Below, piece after piece: positions 1 through 8,021 of a DNA stretch of 17,897 bases. The position numbers and the translations under genes were made by a program. This stretch comes from a bacterium. GTDB taxonomy: Bacteria; Latescibacterota; Latescibacteria; Latescibacterales; Latescibacteraceae. Location of the stretch: positions 1 to 17,897 of the forward strand of contig JAJFUH010000001.1 of assembly GCA_021372535.1 (NCBI GenBank), read 5' to 3'. A model generated the notes under the pieces. That model was not told the DNA's origin. It ran no database searches and worked only from the letters and a program-made list of their open reading frames with translations. How positions within the stretch are numbered: position 1 is the first letter of the stretch; every line of letters starts with the position of its first letter.

Positions 1-1446
1 TCCTCTGCGGATGTGATTGGGCAGACGATTTCGCCGCTCCGTACGGTGACGGATGTCAACATCGGGCAGACGCAGACAGTCAAACTCACCGACGGGACTT
101 CGGTCACCCTGTCGGTCCTTTCTGCGGAGGAAACCCGCGATGAATTCCGGGATGCGGTCCGCTCGTCGCGTATAAGAGTGTCGGTAAACGGCAAGGAAGT
201 AACACTCGATTCGGGTAATTACAACCTGCCGGTCAGCGCGGGGAGTGTGATGATCGACTGCCCGATAACGAAAGCGTACTATACGAACTCGCAATCCGAT
301 TCGTGGGGTCTCGAGAGTGATGTGAGGCTCCGTCTGTGGCCGGCGGGCTCACCGTTCATCAATCCCGGCACCTTTGTCTATCCCGCCGGACAGCGCTGGT
401 TTGCGAGCGACACTCAGATGAGCAACGAGCCGGTGTTCGTCGATGCCGGTGAGGAACCGTCAAGCAAGAAGATATATTACCACAACGGCCTCGATATCGG
501 TGGGCCGGAGGGAATGGTGGATGTCTTTTCGGCCACCGACGGCCTTGTTGTGTCCAAGGGCGTGCAGGCGCTTGAGGGACAGGAGAAGGATACGCCGGTC
601 GCTCCGCGGTACGATGTTATCTACATACTCGATGACAGGGGATGGTACTACCGCTATTCCCATCTCAAGAGCTTCGAGACCAATGTCATCCCCGGCGAGC
701 GGGTCAAAATGGGTCAGAAAATCGGCGAGCTCGGCAAAGAGGGCGGCAGCGGCGGATGGTCGCATCTCCACTTCGAGATAATATGCAGGCAGCCCTCGGG
801 AAAATGGGGCACCGAGGAAGGATATGTCTACCTCTGGGAAGCGTATGCCGCCCAGTATAAGCCGTCTCTTATTGCGGTGGCGCGGCCTCATCAGCTCGTC
901 GCAACCGGGCGGAAAGTCCTGCTCAAAGGCGACAAGTCGCGATGCTTTGACGGCTCCATTGTATCGTATGAATGGCTCCTGAGCGATGGCACAAAAGCGA
1001 CAGGCCCGGTCATTGAGCATGTTTACAGGCAGCCCGGAATCTACAGCGAGGTACTCAAAGTCACCGACAGCAGGGGGAACGTCGACTATGATTTCACCGT
1101 GGTCAATGTAATCGACAAAAACCGTCCCGACAGCCTGCCTCCGACGATTCATGTCACGTATTCGCCGTCATTCGATATACAGCCCGGCGATCCAGTCACC
1201 TTCAAGGTTCGTTCGTTCCGCACCGGTCCCGGCAGGGAAACATGGGATTTCGGCGATGGCAGTCCGGGCGACACGACCGCATCGAATCCTCCCGGCGACC
1301 AGCATGATCCGCAGGGATATGCCGTGATCGTACACCGGTTCAAAAAAGCCGGACTGTATCTCGTCCGGGTCGAGCGGGCGGGCGAAAACGGCTTCAAGGC
1401 TGTAGGACATGTGGATGTGATGGTGGGAAAAGGGACAGGAAAGTAA
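1..1446 (+). CDS. Secreted M23-family (LytM-like) metallopeptidase with PKD-like domains, 5' truncated
   Basis: The frame is open from the first base, so the true start lies outside the window; the GTG at 13 is just an internal codon. Counting from base 1, an M23 peptidase core spans roughly residues 150-290. It shows H-N-G-L-D (H161, D165), Y-S-H (H221) and S-H-L-H-F-E (H255, H257), the zinc-binding and catalytic histidine pattern of LytM/lysostaphin-type endopeptidases. Two PKD-like beta-sandwich domains follow. The first runs about 300-375 (V-Y-R-Q-P-G-I-Y, K-V-T-D-S-R-G). The second runs about 385-480 and contains the PKD hallmark W-D-F-G-D-G. The N-terminal part is beta-rich and unrecognised. 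The family cleaves peptidoglycan cross-bridges or peptide substrates outside the cytoplasm, and PKD domains usually mediate binding. No signal peptide is visible because the N-terminus is missing. The gene converges on fucI. Confidence 0.85.
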   Translation, partial: SSADVIGQTISPLRTVTDVNIGQTQTVKLTDGTSVTLSVLSAEETRDEFRDAVRSSRIRVSVNGKEVTLDSGNYNLPVSAGSVMIDCPITKAYYTNSQSDSWGLESDVRLRLWPAGSPFINPGTFVYPAGQRWFASDTQMSNEPVFVDAGEEPSSKKIYYHNGLDIGGPEGMVDVFSATDGLVVSKGVQALEGQEKDTPVAPRYDVIYILDDRGWYYRYSHLKSFETNVIPGERVKMGQKIGELGKEGGSGGWSHLHFEIICRQPSGKWGTEEGYVYLWEAYAAQYKPSLIAVARPHQLVATGRKVLLKGDKSRCFDGSIVSYEWLLSDGTKATGPVIEHVYRQPGIYSEVLKVTDSRGNVDYDFTVVNVIDKNRPDSLPPTIHVTYSPSFDIQPGDPVTFKVRSFRTGPGRETWDFGDGSPGDTTASNPPGDQHDPQGYAVIVHRFKKAGLYLVRVERAGENGFKAVGHVDVMVGKGTGK

Positions 1447-1545
1447 TGGGACACGGAGTTCCGTTTAATAATAAAAAAACTTTTCAGACAGGATAAACAG
1501 GATTGAATGAAATAGTTATATGAAGAGACGGGATAAAAAACAAAA

Positions 1546-1580
1546 ACATTTTAGACAGGATTGACAAGATTAACAAGATT
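1546..1580 (+). repeat. Inverted partner of the 58-bp intergenic repeat
   Basis: The stretch from ACATTTTAGACAGG to AACAAGATT is the reverse complement, with a few differences, of one half of the 58-bp repeats at 1719 and 1829. A weaker relative lies at about 1480-1509 (CAGACAGGATAAACAGGATT). Together they form a long-range inverted repeat. Confidence 0.7.
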
Positions 1581-1718
1581 AATTGCATTTTAATCTTTTA
1601 TATACACAGCGTTTAAGCTAAGTTATAGTGATTATATAAATTATATAAACAATTATATACTTTTGATGAATATTGCACTTATTCTTCATTATCTTTTAAA
1701 TACAATCTCATCTTTTTA

Positions 1719-1776
1719 ATCTTGTTAATCTTGTAAATCCTGTCAAAAAAATGTCTTTATCTTGTCAATCCTGTCA
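1719..1776. repeat. 58-bp direct repeat, copy 1
   Basis: This copy is base-for-base identical to 1829-1886. It begins ATCTTGTTAATC and ends CAATCCTGTCA. Each copy contains two sub-repeats of the CTTGT(A/C)AATCCTGTCA type. Confidence 0.9.
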
Positions 1777-1828
1777 ATTTTATTTCTGTTGTTATACCTA
1801 TATGGCCAGAGTAAAGGGATACAATTTC

Positions 1829-1886
1829 ATCTTGTTAATCTTGTAAATCCTGTCAAAAAAATGTCTTTATCTTGTCAATCCTGTCA
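1829..1886. repeat. 58-bp direct repeat, copy 2, abutting the fucI stop codon
   Basis: This is an exact second copy of the repeat at 1719-1776. It ends one base before the fucI stop codon (1887-1889), so it begins at the first base of the fucI 3' untranslated region. Confidence 0.9.
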
Positions 1887-3752
1887 TTACCTGTATACCG
1901 GCCCGAGTTTTTCGCATGCCCTGAAGTCATCGCCGCCGTAACGGTCCCACATGGTCGGTCTGAAGATATCCTTTTGAGGGATATTGTGGAAATCGACCGG
2001 GATGCGGAGCATGGCGTTGAGGGTGATCATGTCTGCCCCGATGAGCCCGAACGAGTTACCGTCGTGGTTCGGCCCGATTTTCGACATGTACTCGAAGGAT
2101 GTCATGCCTCGCGGCGCCCAGAAGGTTTCGGGCCATGTCGGGTCGGTGCGTTTGCTCACATGGTCCGCCACAGCATCCGGGAGATCGATGGTCTCGCCCT
2201 CGATAACCGAGCAGGTCAGCTCATCGCCGATGACATTGTAACGGTAGGCGGTCATGGGAATGCCGCCGGGTGTACGATAGTGGCTCGAAAGCCCGTCGCC
2301 GGGGAAATATTCGAGTGACGCGCACTTGTATCCCGTTCCTTTGATGGCGGAGTCGATCAGTTTCTTGCGGAGTTTGGCATCGTTACGGATGGCATCGGTA
2401 ACCGCGCTGATTTCCATGGTATGTTTTTTCGAGACGAGGCCGATGACATCGAGGGCATAATCGAGCGCGCCGGCGCCCGAGTTCCGCTTGTCGATAAATC
2501 CTCCCGGAGCGATGCGGCTGATATCGGCTCCGGTTGCCTTCCTGATGCTCTCGACCGTCCAGTTCGTACGGATGTCGGCGAAAAGCTGCGCCATGCCGGT
2601 AAGGAGGTGTGCGGCAAGCATGCCGATGGCGTTCTTGCTGTCGTTTTCGGTCGCCACGATGAACGGCGTTCTGAACCCGTTCCAGTCGAAGGAGCTGTTG
2701 AGGATTGATTCGGTCAGGTCGTAGTTCGGATAGAGATCGGTCCATGCGCGCTGCCCCTGTGTTCCGGCTGCTACGGCGTTATGGCCCTGCGCGTGCTCGA
2801 CATCGGCCTTGAATCCCTGCTTCTTCCCGACTGCGGGATCGGCGAGCTTCGGGTTGCCGATCATCATGTCGCGGACGATGAGAGTCATTTTGATACACTC
2901 GCGGAGAAGATCGTCGGGCGAACAGGGACGTTTGCCTTTACCGAAATCGAACGAGAACCGCTCCTTCATGAACGCGAACGCCCGTTCGAGCTCGTTATGG
3001 TCATAAAATCCCCGCTCCATACGGCCTTTGACCGCAACCATGTCGACCGAAACTGAGCCCATTCCCAGGTACCTGAGCATGATGTTGCGGCGGACATCGG
3101 AGCCGATTATTCCCATCGACACGCTTCCGACCGAGAGGTAGTTCTTGCCGCGCATCTCCGCGACAGCCGCGGCGGCGCGGGCAAACCGGACGAGCCGTTC
3201 GGCGGCGTACGGGGCAATGTCCCCTTCCTCGGACTCCAGATCGGGATTGTAGATCGAGAAAATCGGCCGTCCCTTCTCATCCATGGCGGCGCAGAATGCC
3301 TTGAGCCAGACCGCTCCGGGACGGTCGGTCTGGTTGAGACCGTACGCTGCCTGCTGCCATTCGCTGCTGCCGAGACCCTGCGCGGCGGACATGAGCTCGT
3401 CGCTGTACGACCATGAACGGCTTACCCAGATATTGGCGCTCACCCCCTCTTTCGCATAGTATTCCTGGGCAAGAGCTCCTGTACGGGCGCCGTAGACGAT
3501 TTCCGGCGCAACGACGACCCTTACGGGTGTGCCGTCCGGGAGTTTTACTGCGCCGGTGATCAGCTTATGGACACGTTCGACCATCCGCCATGTTTTTTCA
3601 CAGTTTCCCTCGTATGCTCCCGTCCTGCCGTCCGCAACAGGAGTGATCGCGATGGTCGGCACATGCCCGGCAAGCCGGCGCGGCGTTTCGGTAAAGCGGC
3701 GTGCGGAAGCCGCGAGAGCGTTAAAATCCGGTGTCATACCGCCAGTCTTCAT
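1887..3752 (-). CDS. fucI: L-fucose isomerase (FucI)
   Basis: This predicted cytoplasmic enzyme interconverts L-fucose and L-fuculose, and FucI also takes D-arabinose. The 621-residue product aligns over its whole length with what I recall of E. coli FucI (about 590 residues). Shared blocks include I-T-P-V-A-D-G-R near the N-terminus, R-P-G-A-V, V-S-M-G-I-I-G-S, L-N-S-S-F-D-W-N-G and A-T-E-N-D-S. The Mn-binding residues of the family are recognisable: E369 (in A-T-E-N-D-S), D393 (in F-A-D-I-R-T) and H563 (in P-N-H). The ATG at 3752 has a good AAGGAG eight bases upstream; the ATG at codon 6 is less well placed. No fucK, fucA or fucose transporter gene lies nearby, so the rest of the pathway must be elsewhere. 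The gene appears to stand alone and ends next to a 58-bp repeat. Confidence 0.95.
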   Translation of the reverse strand: MKTGGMTPDFNALAASARRFTETPRRLAGHVPTIAITPVADGRTGAYEGNCEKTWRMVERVHKLITGAVKLPDGTPVRVVVAPEIVYGARTGALAQEYYAKEGVSANIWVSRSWSYSDELMSAAQGLGSSEWQQAAYGLNQTDRPGAVWLKAFCAAMDEKGRPIFSIYNPDLESEEGDIAPYAAERLVRFARAAAAVAEMRGKNYLSVGSVSMGIIGSDVRRNIMLRYLGMGSVSVDMVAVKGRMERGFYDHNELERAFAFMKERFSFDFGKGKRPCSPDDLLRECIKMTLIVRDMMIGNPKLADPAVGKKQGFKADVEHAQGHNAVAAGTQGQRAWTDLYPNYDLTESILNSSFDWNGFRTPFIVATENDSKNAIGMLAAHLLTGMAQLFADIRTNWTVESIRKATGADISRIAPGGFIDKRNSGAGALDYALDVIGLVSKKHTMEISAVTDAIRNDAKLRKKLIDSAIKGTGYKCASLEYFPGDGLSSHYRTPGGIPMTAYRYNVIGDELTCSVIEGETIDLPDAVADHVSKRTDPTWPETFWAPRGMTSFEYMSKIGPNHDGNSFGLIGADMITLNAMLRIPVDFHNIPQKDIFRPTMWDRYGGDDFRACEKLGPVYR

Positions 3753-3840
3753 GATCGATGCTCCTTGTAAATGAAGTATATACAGTAACTTCCATTAGTG
3801 CTTTTTTTTCATGTCATTAACGCCGTGTTTTTTGGGGGCG

Positions 3841-3874
3841 GTGAATACTATCTATTTCACGCTGATTATTCACA
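3841..3874. promoter_or_regulatory. Possible operator cluster upstream of fucI
   Basis: GTGAATA at 3841 and TATTTCAC ending at 3860 form an imperfect inverted repeat. A further half-site, ATTATTCAC, ends at 3874. The cluster lies about 90-120 bp upstream of the fucI start, where an operator would be expected. No regulator is assigned. Confidence 0.3.
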
Positions 3875-3948
3875 AACACCGGAAAAAGCACAGGTAATTA
3901 TGGCGTATACTCATCAATAACAATGTTATAACGTTATTCCGGCTTTCA

Positions 3949-4082
3949 CATGATCCCCCTCGGCTCCCGCCGCGACGCCGAGCAGCACAGCGAACCGTAT
4001 CCCCCTTATTACAGAAAGGGGGAATCGCACCATCTCCCCCCTTAAAAAGGGGGGATGCCGAAAGGCAGGGGGGATCTTTTTT
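3949..4082. repeat. GC-rich palindromic repeat block, copy A
   Basis: The block begins CATGATCCCCCTCGG and contains two nested palindromes, CCCCC...GGGGG and CCCCCCTTAAAAAGGGGGG. It ends GGCAGGGGGGATC followed by a T-run. Related blocks lie in the elements at 7220-7567 and 17514-17752. Copy A is flanked by short CCGGCTT direct repeats (about 3939 and 4108). It could also act as a terminator on the plus strand. Confidence 0.8.
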
Positions 4083-4157
4083 GAGAAAAAATACAAGTTT
4101 ATGAATTATCCGGCTTAACGCGCCCGATGATACAATATAATACCATATGCCTGAAAA

Positions 4158-4802
4158 TCAGTCATAGGATTCGTCATCGTGATACCCTGCCATCAGGCCG
4201 CCATAATCGCCGTACTTGTTTCCGGAAGAGTAACCCCTGTAATACTTGTCTTCAAGATCGTCCTCATCATCCAGTTCATGGACAGGGTCGTCATCATCCT
4301 CCATTTCGCTGTACTGGGGCGGGCTGTCTCCGATGCGTTCGGTAATTTTAGGGTATTTGCCGCCCGATGAATCGGTATCGACCGAGAGAACGAATACCTC
4401 ATGCATCCAGTCATCACCGAAGTCAAACCAGTAGAAAAATGTCTGGCCGTCTTTCAGGTTGAGCGAATCGATGCTGGTTTTACATACACTTCCGGCGATG
4501 TTATCGGATGATGTCAGATCCGATGGATCATAGGGCATAATGTACCGGACTGCATCACGGGCGTGCATCTTCGATCCGAACTGAAACTCGTAGAGATGTT
4601 CGTCAAAACGGTCGAATGCGGTAAAAATCGAATCATGGAGGTTTTCAAGGGTCTGGCTTCCAAGAATCTGGATTGTCCGGGATACTTCGGGATTTTCATC
4701 AAAGAACTCGTCGTTTACGGGGCCGCTCATCAGGGTAACTTTAAGGGTATACAGTTTCTCTGATGTCTTTTTGCCGGTTGTTTTTGAGGGTGTCTTTTTC
4801 AT
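4158..4802 (-). CDS. Plasmid pRiA4b ORF-3-like family protein with acidic C-terminal tail
   Basis: The ATG at 4802 is chosen because AAGGACGAGG lies just upstream with good spacing. The longer frame to 4841 would start at TTG with no ribosome site. The resulting 214-residue protein shows the family pattern: an N-terminal L-K-V-T-L strand, a helix with L-H-D-S-I-F-T-A-F, and the hallmark Y-W-F-D-F-G-D-D-W-M-H-E at residues 124-135. The usual C-terminal P-P-E-D-x-G-G part is altered. It is replaced by a run of Asp/Glu (about 166-185) and then a Tyr/Gly-rich tail ending at the UGA. The biochemical role of the family is not established; members occur on plasmids and near mobile elements. It appears to be monocistronic. 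Confidence 0.8.
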   Translation of the reverse strand: MKKTPSKTTGKKTSEKLYTLKVTLMSGPVNDEFFDENPEVSRTIQILGSQTLENLHDSIFTAFDRFDEHLYEFQFGSKMHARDAVRYIMPYDPSDLTSSDNIAGSVCKTSIDSLNLKDGQTFFYWFDFGDDWMHEVFVLSVDTDSSGGKYPKITERIGDSPPQYSEMEDDDDPVHELDDEDDLEDKYYRGYSSGNKYGDYGGLMAGYHDDESYD

Positions 4803-5029
4803 ATAAACCTCGTCCTTACAATACCTGTTGAACGGTTTCAACTGTTTGTCCGGTAATTACTGTCTTATCGGTAAAAACCATGGTTATGTTATTTGCACAT
4901 ATTATCAATAATAACAACATAATACACAATGATATTAACCTGCGCAATCTCTGACGTAAATATAAGGGTGTCTAAAAAAAAAGTATAGCATAATTCAACA
5001 GGAAAATGAAAAATATTTAAAAAAATTGT

Positions 5030-5404
5030 TCAGAAACCCAGCGCGCTTTTTGCCGCATCACGATACGCGCGTTTCAGGTTCCCCGGACCGAGCTTTATAC
5101 CACCCCAATAGCGTGTCACGGTTACGAGGATATTGGTGATATCGCCGTTTCTCAGGAGAAGGAGAATTGGCATGCCTCCGGTGCCGTGCGGCTCGCCGTC
5201 ATCCGACATTCCCTCCCTTACCGGGTTTCCGGCAATACGGAATGCAAAGGCAACATGACGCGCCTTGCGGTCGGCCGCTTTTATCTCTTTCACGATGGCG
5301 CGGGCAGCGTTTTCATCGGTTACCGGTATTACCGTTCCCACGAAAGTCGATTTCATCACTTTATGGGGAGGCCCGGTTTTTGCCCCCGGAATAACCGGTT
5401 CCAT
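5030..5404 (-). CDS. yigZ: YigZ/IMPACT (UPF0029) family protein, single-domain form
   Basis: The 124-residue product carries the IMPACT N-terminal domain signature: K-S-T-F-V-G near residue 18, H-V-A-F-A-F at about 50, S-D-D-G-E-P-H-G-T-G-G at 67-77 and V-T-R-Y-W-G-G at about 96-102. It ends at A-K-S-A-L-G-F. E. coli YigZ is about 200 residues and has a second, C-terminal domain that is absent here, so this is a short form. The family is linked to translational or stress regulation (IMPACT in eukaryotes), but the bacterial function is unclear. The Shine-Dalgarno before the ATG at 5404 is weak. The gene follows the rhomboid gene on the same strand after 84 bases and may be co-transcribed with it. 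It stops at UGA followed by AT-rich noncoding sequence, which shows that UGA is an ordinary stop here. Confidence 0.88.
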   Translation of the reverse strand: MEPVIPGAKTGPPHKVMKSTFVGTVIPVTDENAARAIVKEIKAADRKARHVAFAFRIAGNPVREGMSDDGEPHGTGGMPILLLLRNGDITNILVTVTRYWGGIKLGPGNLKRAYRDAAKSALGF

Positions 5405-5488
5405 ATTTTAACGTCCAGTTGTCGATGTGTTATACATATATCCGTTATACGCGCGTATATGCGAGCGGCGGCGTTTTTTTAATCAGCT

Positions 5489-6184
5489 TCAGCGGCCATG
5501 GTGATACCGGCGCCGCAGTTCCCACAGCGTCCACACAATCCCTACGACAAAACCGGCCACATGTGAAATGAATGCCACACCACCCTGTCCGGCGGCGCCT
5601 TCCGCGGCAACGATGCTCGTCATGCTCTGGCTGAGCTGTATTACAAACCAGAGCCCGAGCATGATGAATGCCGGAATGGGGATAATCCGCACAAAAATGA
5701 TCAGTATCACCAGACAGTATATCCGTGAACCCGGAAACCGTAAAAAATACGCTCCTAAAATGCCCGCTATCGCGCCGGACGCACCCACGAGCGGCACGGT
5801 TCCGGCGGGAAAAGCGAACGCAAACGCCAGAACGGCACAAATCCCGGAGGCAAGGTAAAAAACGAGAAACCTGAAATGGCCGAAATCGTCCTCGACATTA
5901 CGGCCGAAAGCCCAGAGATAGAGCATATTTGCGCCGAGATGCAAAAATCCGCCGTGGGAAAACATACTCGTCATAATCGAAAAATACGGAGTCATACGGC
6001 CGGGAATACTGACCGTTCCCGGATGAAAGAAATCGACCGGTATCATGCCATAGAGCCGCACCGATTGCGCAACCGATCCCGGACCTGTCAGCTGTATCCA
6101 GAAAACAGCAGCGTTAACCGCGATGAGCAGCAGTGTCATGAACGGAAATCGTGACAATGGTCTGTCGCTGTACAGGGGAAACAT
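5489..6184 (-). CDS. Rhomboid-family intramembrane serine protease
   Basis: This is a 231-residue integral membrane protein with about six transmembrane segments. The catalytic dyad is visible: S136 in G-A-S-G-A-I-A-G and H208 in S-H-V-A-G-F. The family H-L-G-A-N-M motif (H82, N86) forms the oxyanion region. Rhomboids cut single-pass membrane proteins within or next to the membrane. A short N-terminal cytoplasmic segment (F-P-L-Y-S-D-R-P) is typical of bacterial members of this subgroup. GAGGAG lies about nine bases before the ATG at 6184. The gene starts 20 bases after the nitrilase-family gene ends, which indicates an operon. The stop is UGA, soon followed by UGA and UAA-containing sequence. 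Confidence 0.93.
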   Translation of the reverse strand: MFPLYSDRPLSRFPFMTLLLIAVNAAVFWIQLTGPGSVAQSVRLYGMIPVDFFHPGTVSIPGRMTPYFSIMTSMFSHGGFLHLGANMLYLWAFGRNVEDDFGHFRFLVFYLASGICAVLAFAFAFPAGTVPLVGASGAIAGILGAYFLRFPGSRIYCLVILIIFVRIIPIPAFIMLGLWFVIQLSQSMTSIVAAEGAAGQGGVAFISHVAGFVVGIVWTLWELRRRYHHGR

Positions 6185-6204
6185 GACCGCCCGCTCCTCG
6201 TTTT

Positions 6205-7005
6205 CTATGATTCGGTGATTTCTTTGTAGAATCCGGGTTGCCTGGTTTTGAACAAGTCACTGTATTTATTGATACTTTTATTGTCCGCATCGACGGGGTT
6301 GATGTCGACGACAGCGACATGGTCGCCTTCAGGCGGCGCGCTTGCGAGCACCTCGCCACCCGGAGTCGTTATCTGGCTTGCGCCGGTGAAACTGAAGGTT
6401 TTGTCGCCAACAGTTTCACTGCCGTAACGGTTGGCCGTGACGGAGAATACGCGGTTTTCAATGCTCCTGATTACCATGGCGCGCTGTCCCCAGGGAAGCA
6501 CGAAGTTGACGGGGTGACAGATTATCTGTGCGCCTTTGAGGGCAAGAACCCGTACGGATTCCGGGAAAAACCAGTCGAAGCAGATGATCATGCCGAGCCT
6601 GAATCCGTTGAAATCGTGCACGGCGAACGGGATATTCCCCGGCTCGAAAATGATGGTTTCCGTTCCGAAGAGGTGAATCTTGCGGTAGAGTTCACGGCTC
6701 CCGTCGGGACGGAGGAGGGCAGCGGAATTGTACAGCCTGCCGCCGTCATTCTCGGCGAATCCCACCACGATTCCGCACGACCGCTTGGCGGCGACCTTCA
6801 TGAGCGCATCGAGACTCGGCGATGTCTCGAACCGTTCGGATATGCCCGCCAGATCGGCCTTTTTCAAAAACGTATACCCCGTCGTCGCGAGTTCCGGAAG
6901 GACAAGGAGATCGGCCTCGGCCGAGGAGATAAGACGTTTCATTGTTTCCACATTGGCCTCGACCGCGCCGAATTCCGGCTTGAACTGAATATAACCAACT
7001 CTCAT
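6205..7005 (-). CDS. Carbon-nitrogen hydrolase (nitrilase superfamily) amidase
   Basis: The 266-residue cytoplasmic enzyme has the full nitrilase-superfamily catalytic triad: E38 in L-P-E-L-A-T-T-G-Y, K109 in Y-R-K-I-H-L-F and C142 in I-I-C-F-D-W-F-F-P-E. Members hydrolyse non-peptide C-N bonds in amides, omega-amides or carbamoyl compounds. The C-F-D-W-x-F-P-E context resembles small aliphatic amidase or N-carbamoyl-type enzymes more than true nitrilases. The substrate cannot be read from sequence. The ATG at 7005 has AAGGG roughly ten bases upstream. The rhomboid gene follows 20 bases downstream, so the two are probably co-transcribed, although no functional link is known. Confidence 0.93.
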   Translation of the reverse strand: MRVGYIQFKPEFGAVEANVETMKRLISSAEADLLVLPELATTGYTFLKKADLAGISERFETSPSLDALMKVAAKRSCGIVVGFAENDGGRLYNSAALLRPDGSRELYRKIHLFGTETIIFEPGNIPFAVHDFNGFRLGMIICFDWFFPESVRVLALKGAQIICHPVNFVLPWGQRAMVIRSIENRVFSVTANRYGSETVGDKTFSFTGASQITTPGGEVLASAPPEGDHVAVVDINPVDADNKSINKYSDLFKTRQPGFYKEITES

Positions 7006-7219
7006 ATTATCAGACCCTTAAGCAAAACGATGATATATTCCCGTGTGTATGAATTTCATCCACCGGGGGATTTTTTACGCGCCTTACGGAAATAAATGTC
7101 AAATATACGGACCGGGATGTCAAGTATTTCGTGCAGGTTCGTGGAAATTTTCAATTCGAGCCGACAGATCAGGGTAAACCGGGGATTGTCATGTTTAAAA
7201 GCACCGGTTTTATTTATAC

Positions 7220-7567
7220 CGGTTATCCAGTTAAATCAGCCAACATGATTTATCCCCCTCGGCTTCGCCGTTTCCCCCTTATAAAGGAAAGGGGGATGAA
7301 AGTGCCCCAAAAGCCGCTCCCCCCTTAAAAGGGGGGATGCCGCAGGCAGGGGGGATCACATACTATCGGAAGAAATAATTCTTTTTAAAAGTCTTGTGAT
7401 ATAGTCTGTTAGTGTGGATATAAGCTGTCAAGGGTCGGCACGAAGTGCCGATTTACATGCCCTTGACAGCACCGAAACAATACATTTCATTATCGGGCTC
7501 GTGAAAAATATACTTTTTCACAGCCCTCTTAAAAAGGGTTTTCTATGCTTATCAAACTGGATAACCG
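7220..7567. mobile_element. MITE-like non-autonomous element, copy B
   Basis: CGGTTATCCAGTT at 7220-7232 is repeated as a perfect inverse complement at 7555-7567. The interior carries the GC-rich palindrome block (CCCCC...GGGGG and CCCCCCTTAAAAGGGGGG) shared with 3949-4082 and 17535-17630. It also carries a nested hairpin shared with copy C. There is no transposase ORF. The terminal inverted repeats, the palindromic interior and the partial second copy elsewhere are what a miniature element looks like. No target-site duplication was established. Confidence 0.6.
7424..7470. repeat. Nested perfect inverted repeat inside copy B
   Basis: GCTGTCAAGGG (7424-7434) pairs perfectly with CCCTTGACAGC (7460-7470). 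Enclosed in it is TCGGCAC-GAA-GTGCCGA (7435-7451), a perfect 7-bp hairpin. A diverged copy lies at 17675-17750. Confidence 0.85.
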
Positions 7568-7602
7568 ATTTTATTTTATACCATATTAATATCATCAGGC
7601 AA

Positions 7603-7635
7603 TAAAAAAGGCGAGCCTCAAAAACCCGCCTTTTG
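7603..7635 (-). terminator. Rho-independent terminator of the ferredoxin gene
   Basis: Read on the minus strand, AAAAGGCG and CGCCTTTT form an 8-bp stem, with a GGGTTTTTGAGGCT-type loop that can pair further. The stem runs into a T6 tract. It lies about 20 bases after the ferredoxin stop codon. Confidence 0.8.
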
Positions 7636-7655
7636 TATGCACATAATACGGTAGA

Positions 7656-7876
<221 letters not shown>

Positions 7877-8021
7877 AATAAACAGTAAAACAGTGCGAAG
7901 CCGCAAGTACTTTTACCGGAGTCTGTGTATTTTCTGTAACTCAATATAAAACAACAGATAATATTTACTTAACGACATCTTTATTACATTTTTCAGCGGT
8001 TGTTACTCCCGTAAATCCCAT

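Larger units (their letters stand above)
1447..1886. other. Convergent AT-rich intergenic region packed with repeats
   Basis: This 440 bp gap lies between the ends of the M23 gene and fucI and has no credible gene. Most of it is made of variants of a motif resembling ACAGGATTNACAAGATTAAC in both orientations, separated by very AT-rich DNA. No classical GC hairpin with a T-run is visible. The repeats may serve as a bidirectional transcription barrier, but that is inference. Confidence 0.7.
3753..4157. other. Intergenic region upstream of fucI
   Basis: This 405 bp gap must carry the fucI promoter, although no strong -35/-10 pair is obvious on the minus strand. It holds operator-like GTGAAT half-sites (3841-3874) and a GC-rich palindromic repeat block (3949-4082). 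I see no gene in it. Confidence 0.6.
7006..7655. other. Intergenic region with a repeat element and the ferredoxin terminator
   Basis: No gene is seen in this 650 bp. It contains a 348-bp element bounded by 13-bp inverted repeats (7220-7567), a strong nested hairpin (7424-7470) and a rho-independent terminator for the ferredoxin gene (7603-7635). A promoter for the nitrilase-rhomboid operon should lie within 7006-7200 but is not obvious. Confidence 0.6.

Noticed and set aside
460-1152. 230-codon minus-strand ORF
   Set aside because: It is antisense to the M23/PKD gene, whose catalytic motifs and PKD signature are intact on the other strand.
1719-1886. CRISPR array
   Set aside because: There are only two identical 58-mers, which are longer than usual, plus an inverted partner. 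No regular spacers are present.
6238-7095. 285-codon plus-strand ORF
   Set aside because: It is antisense to the nitrilase-family gene, which has a complete catalytic triad. The antisense product has no recognisable motif.
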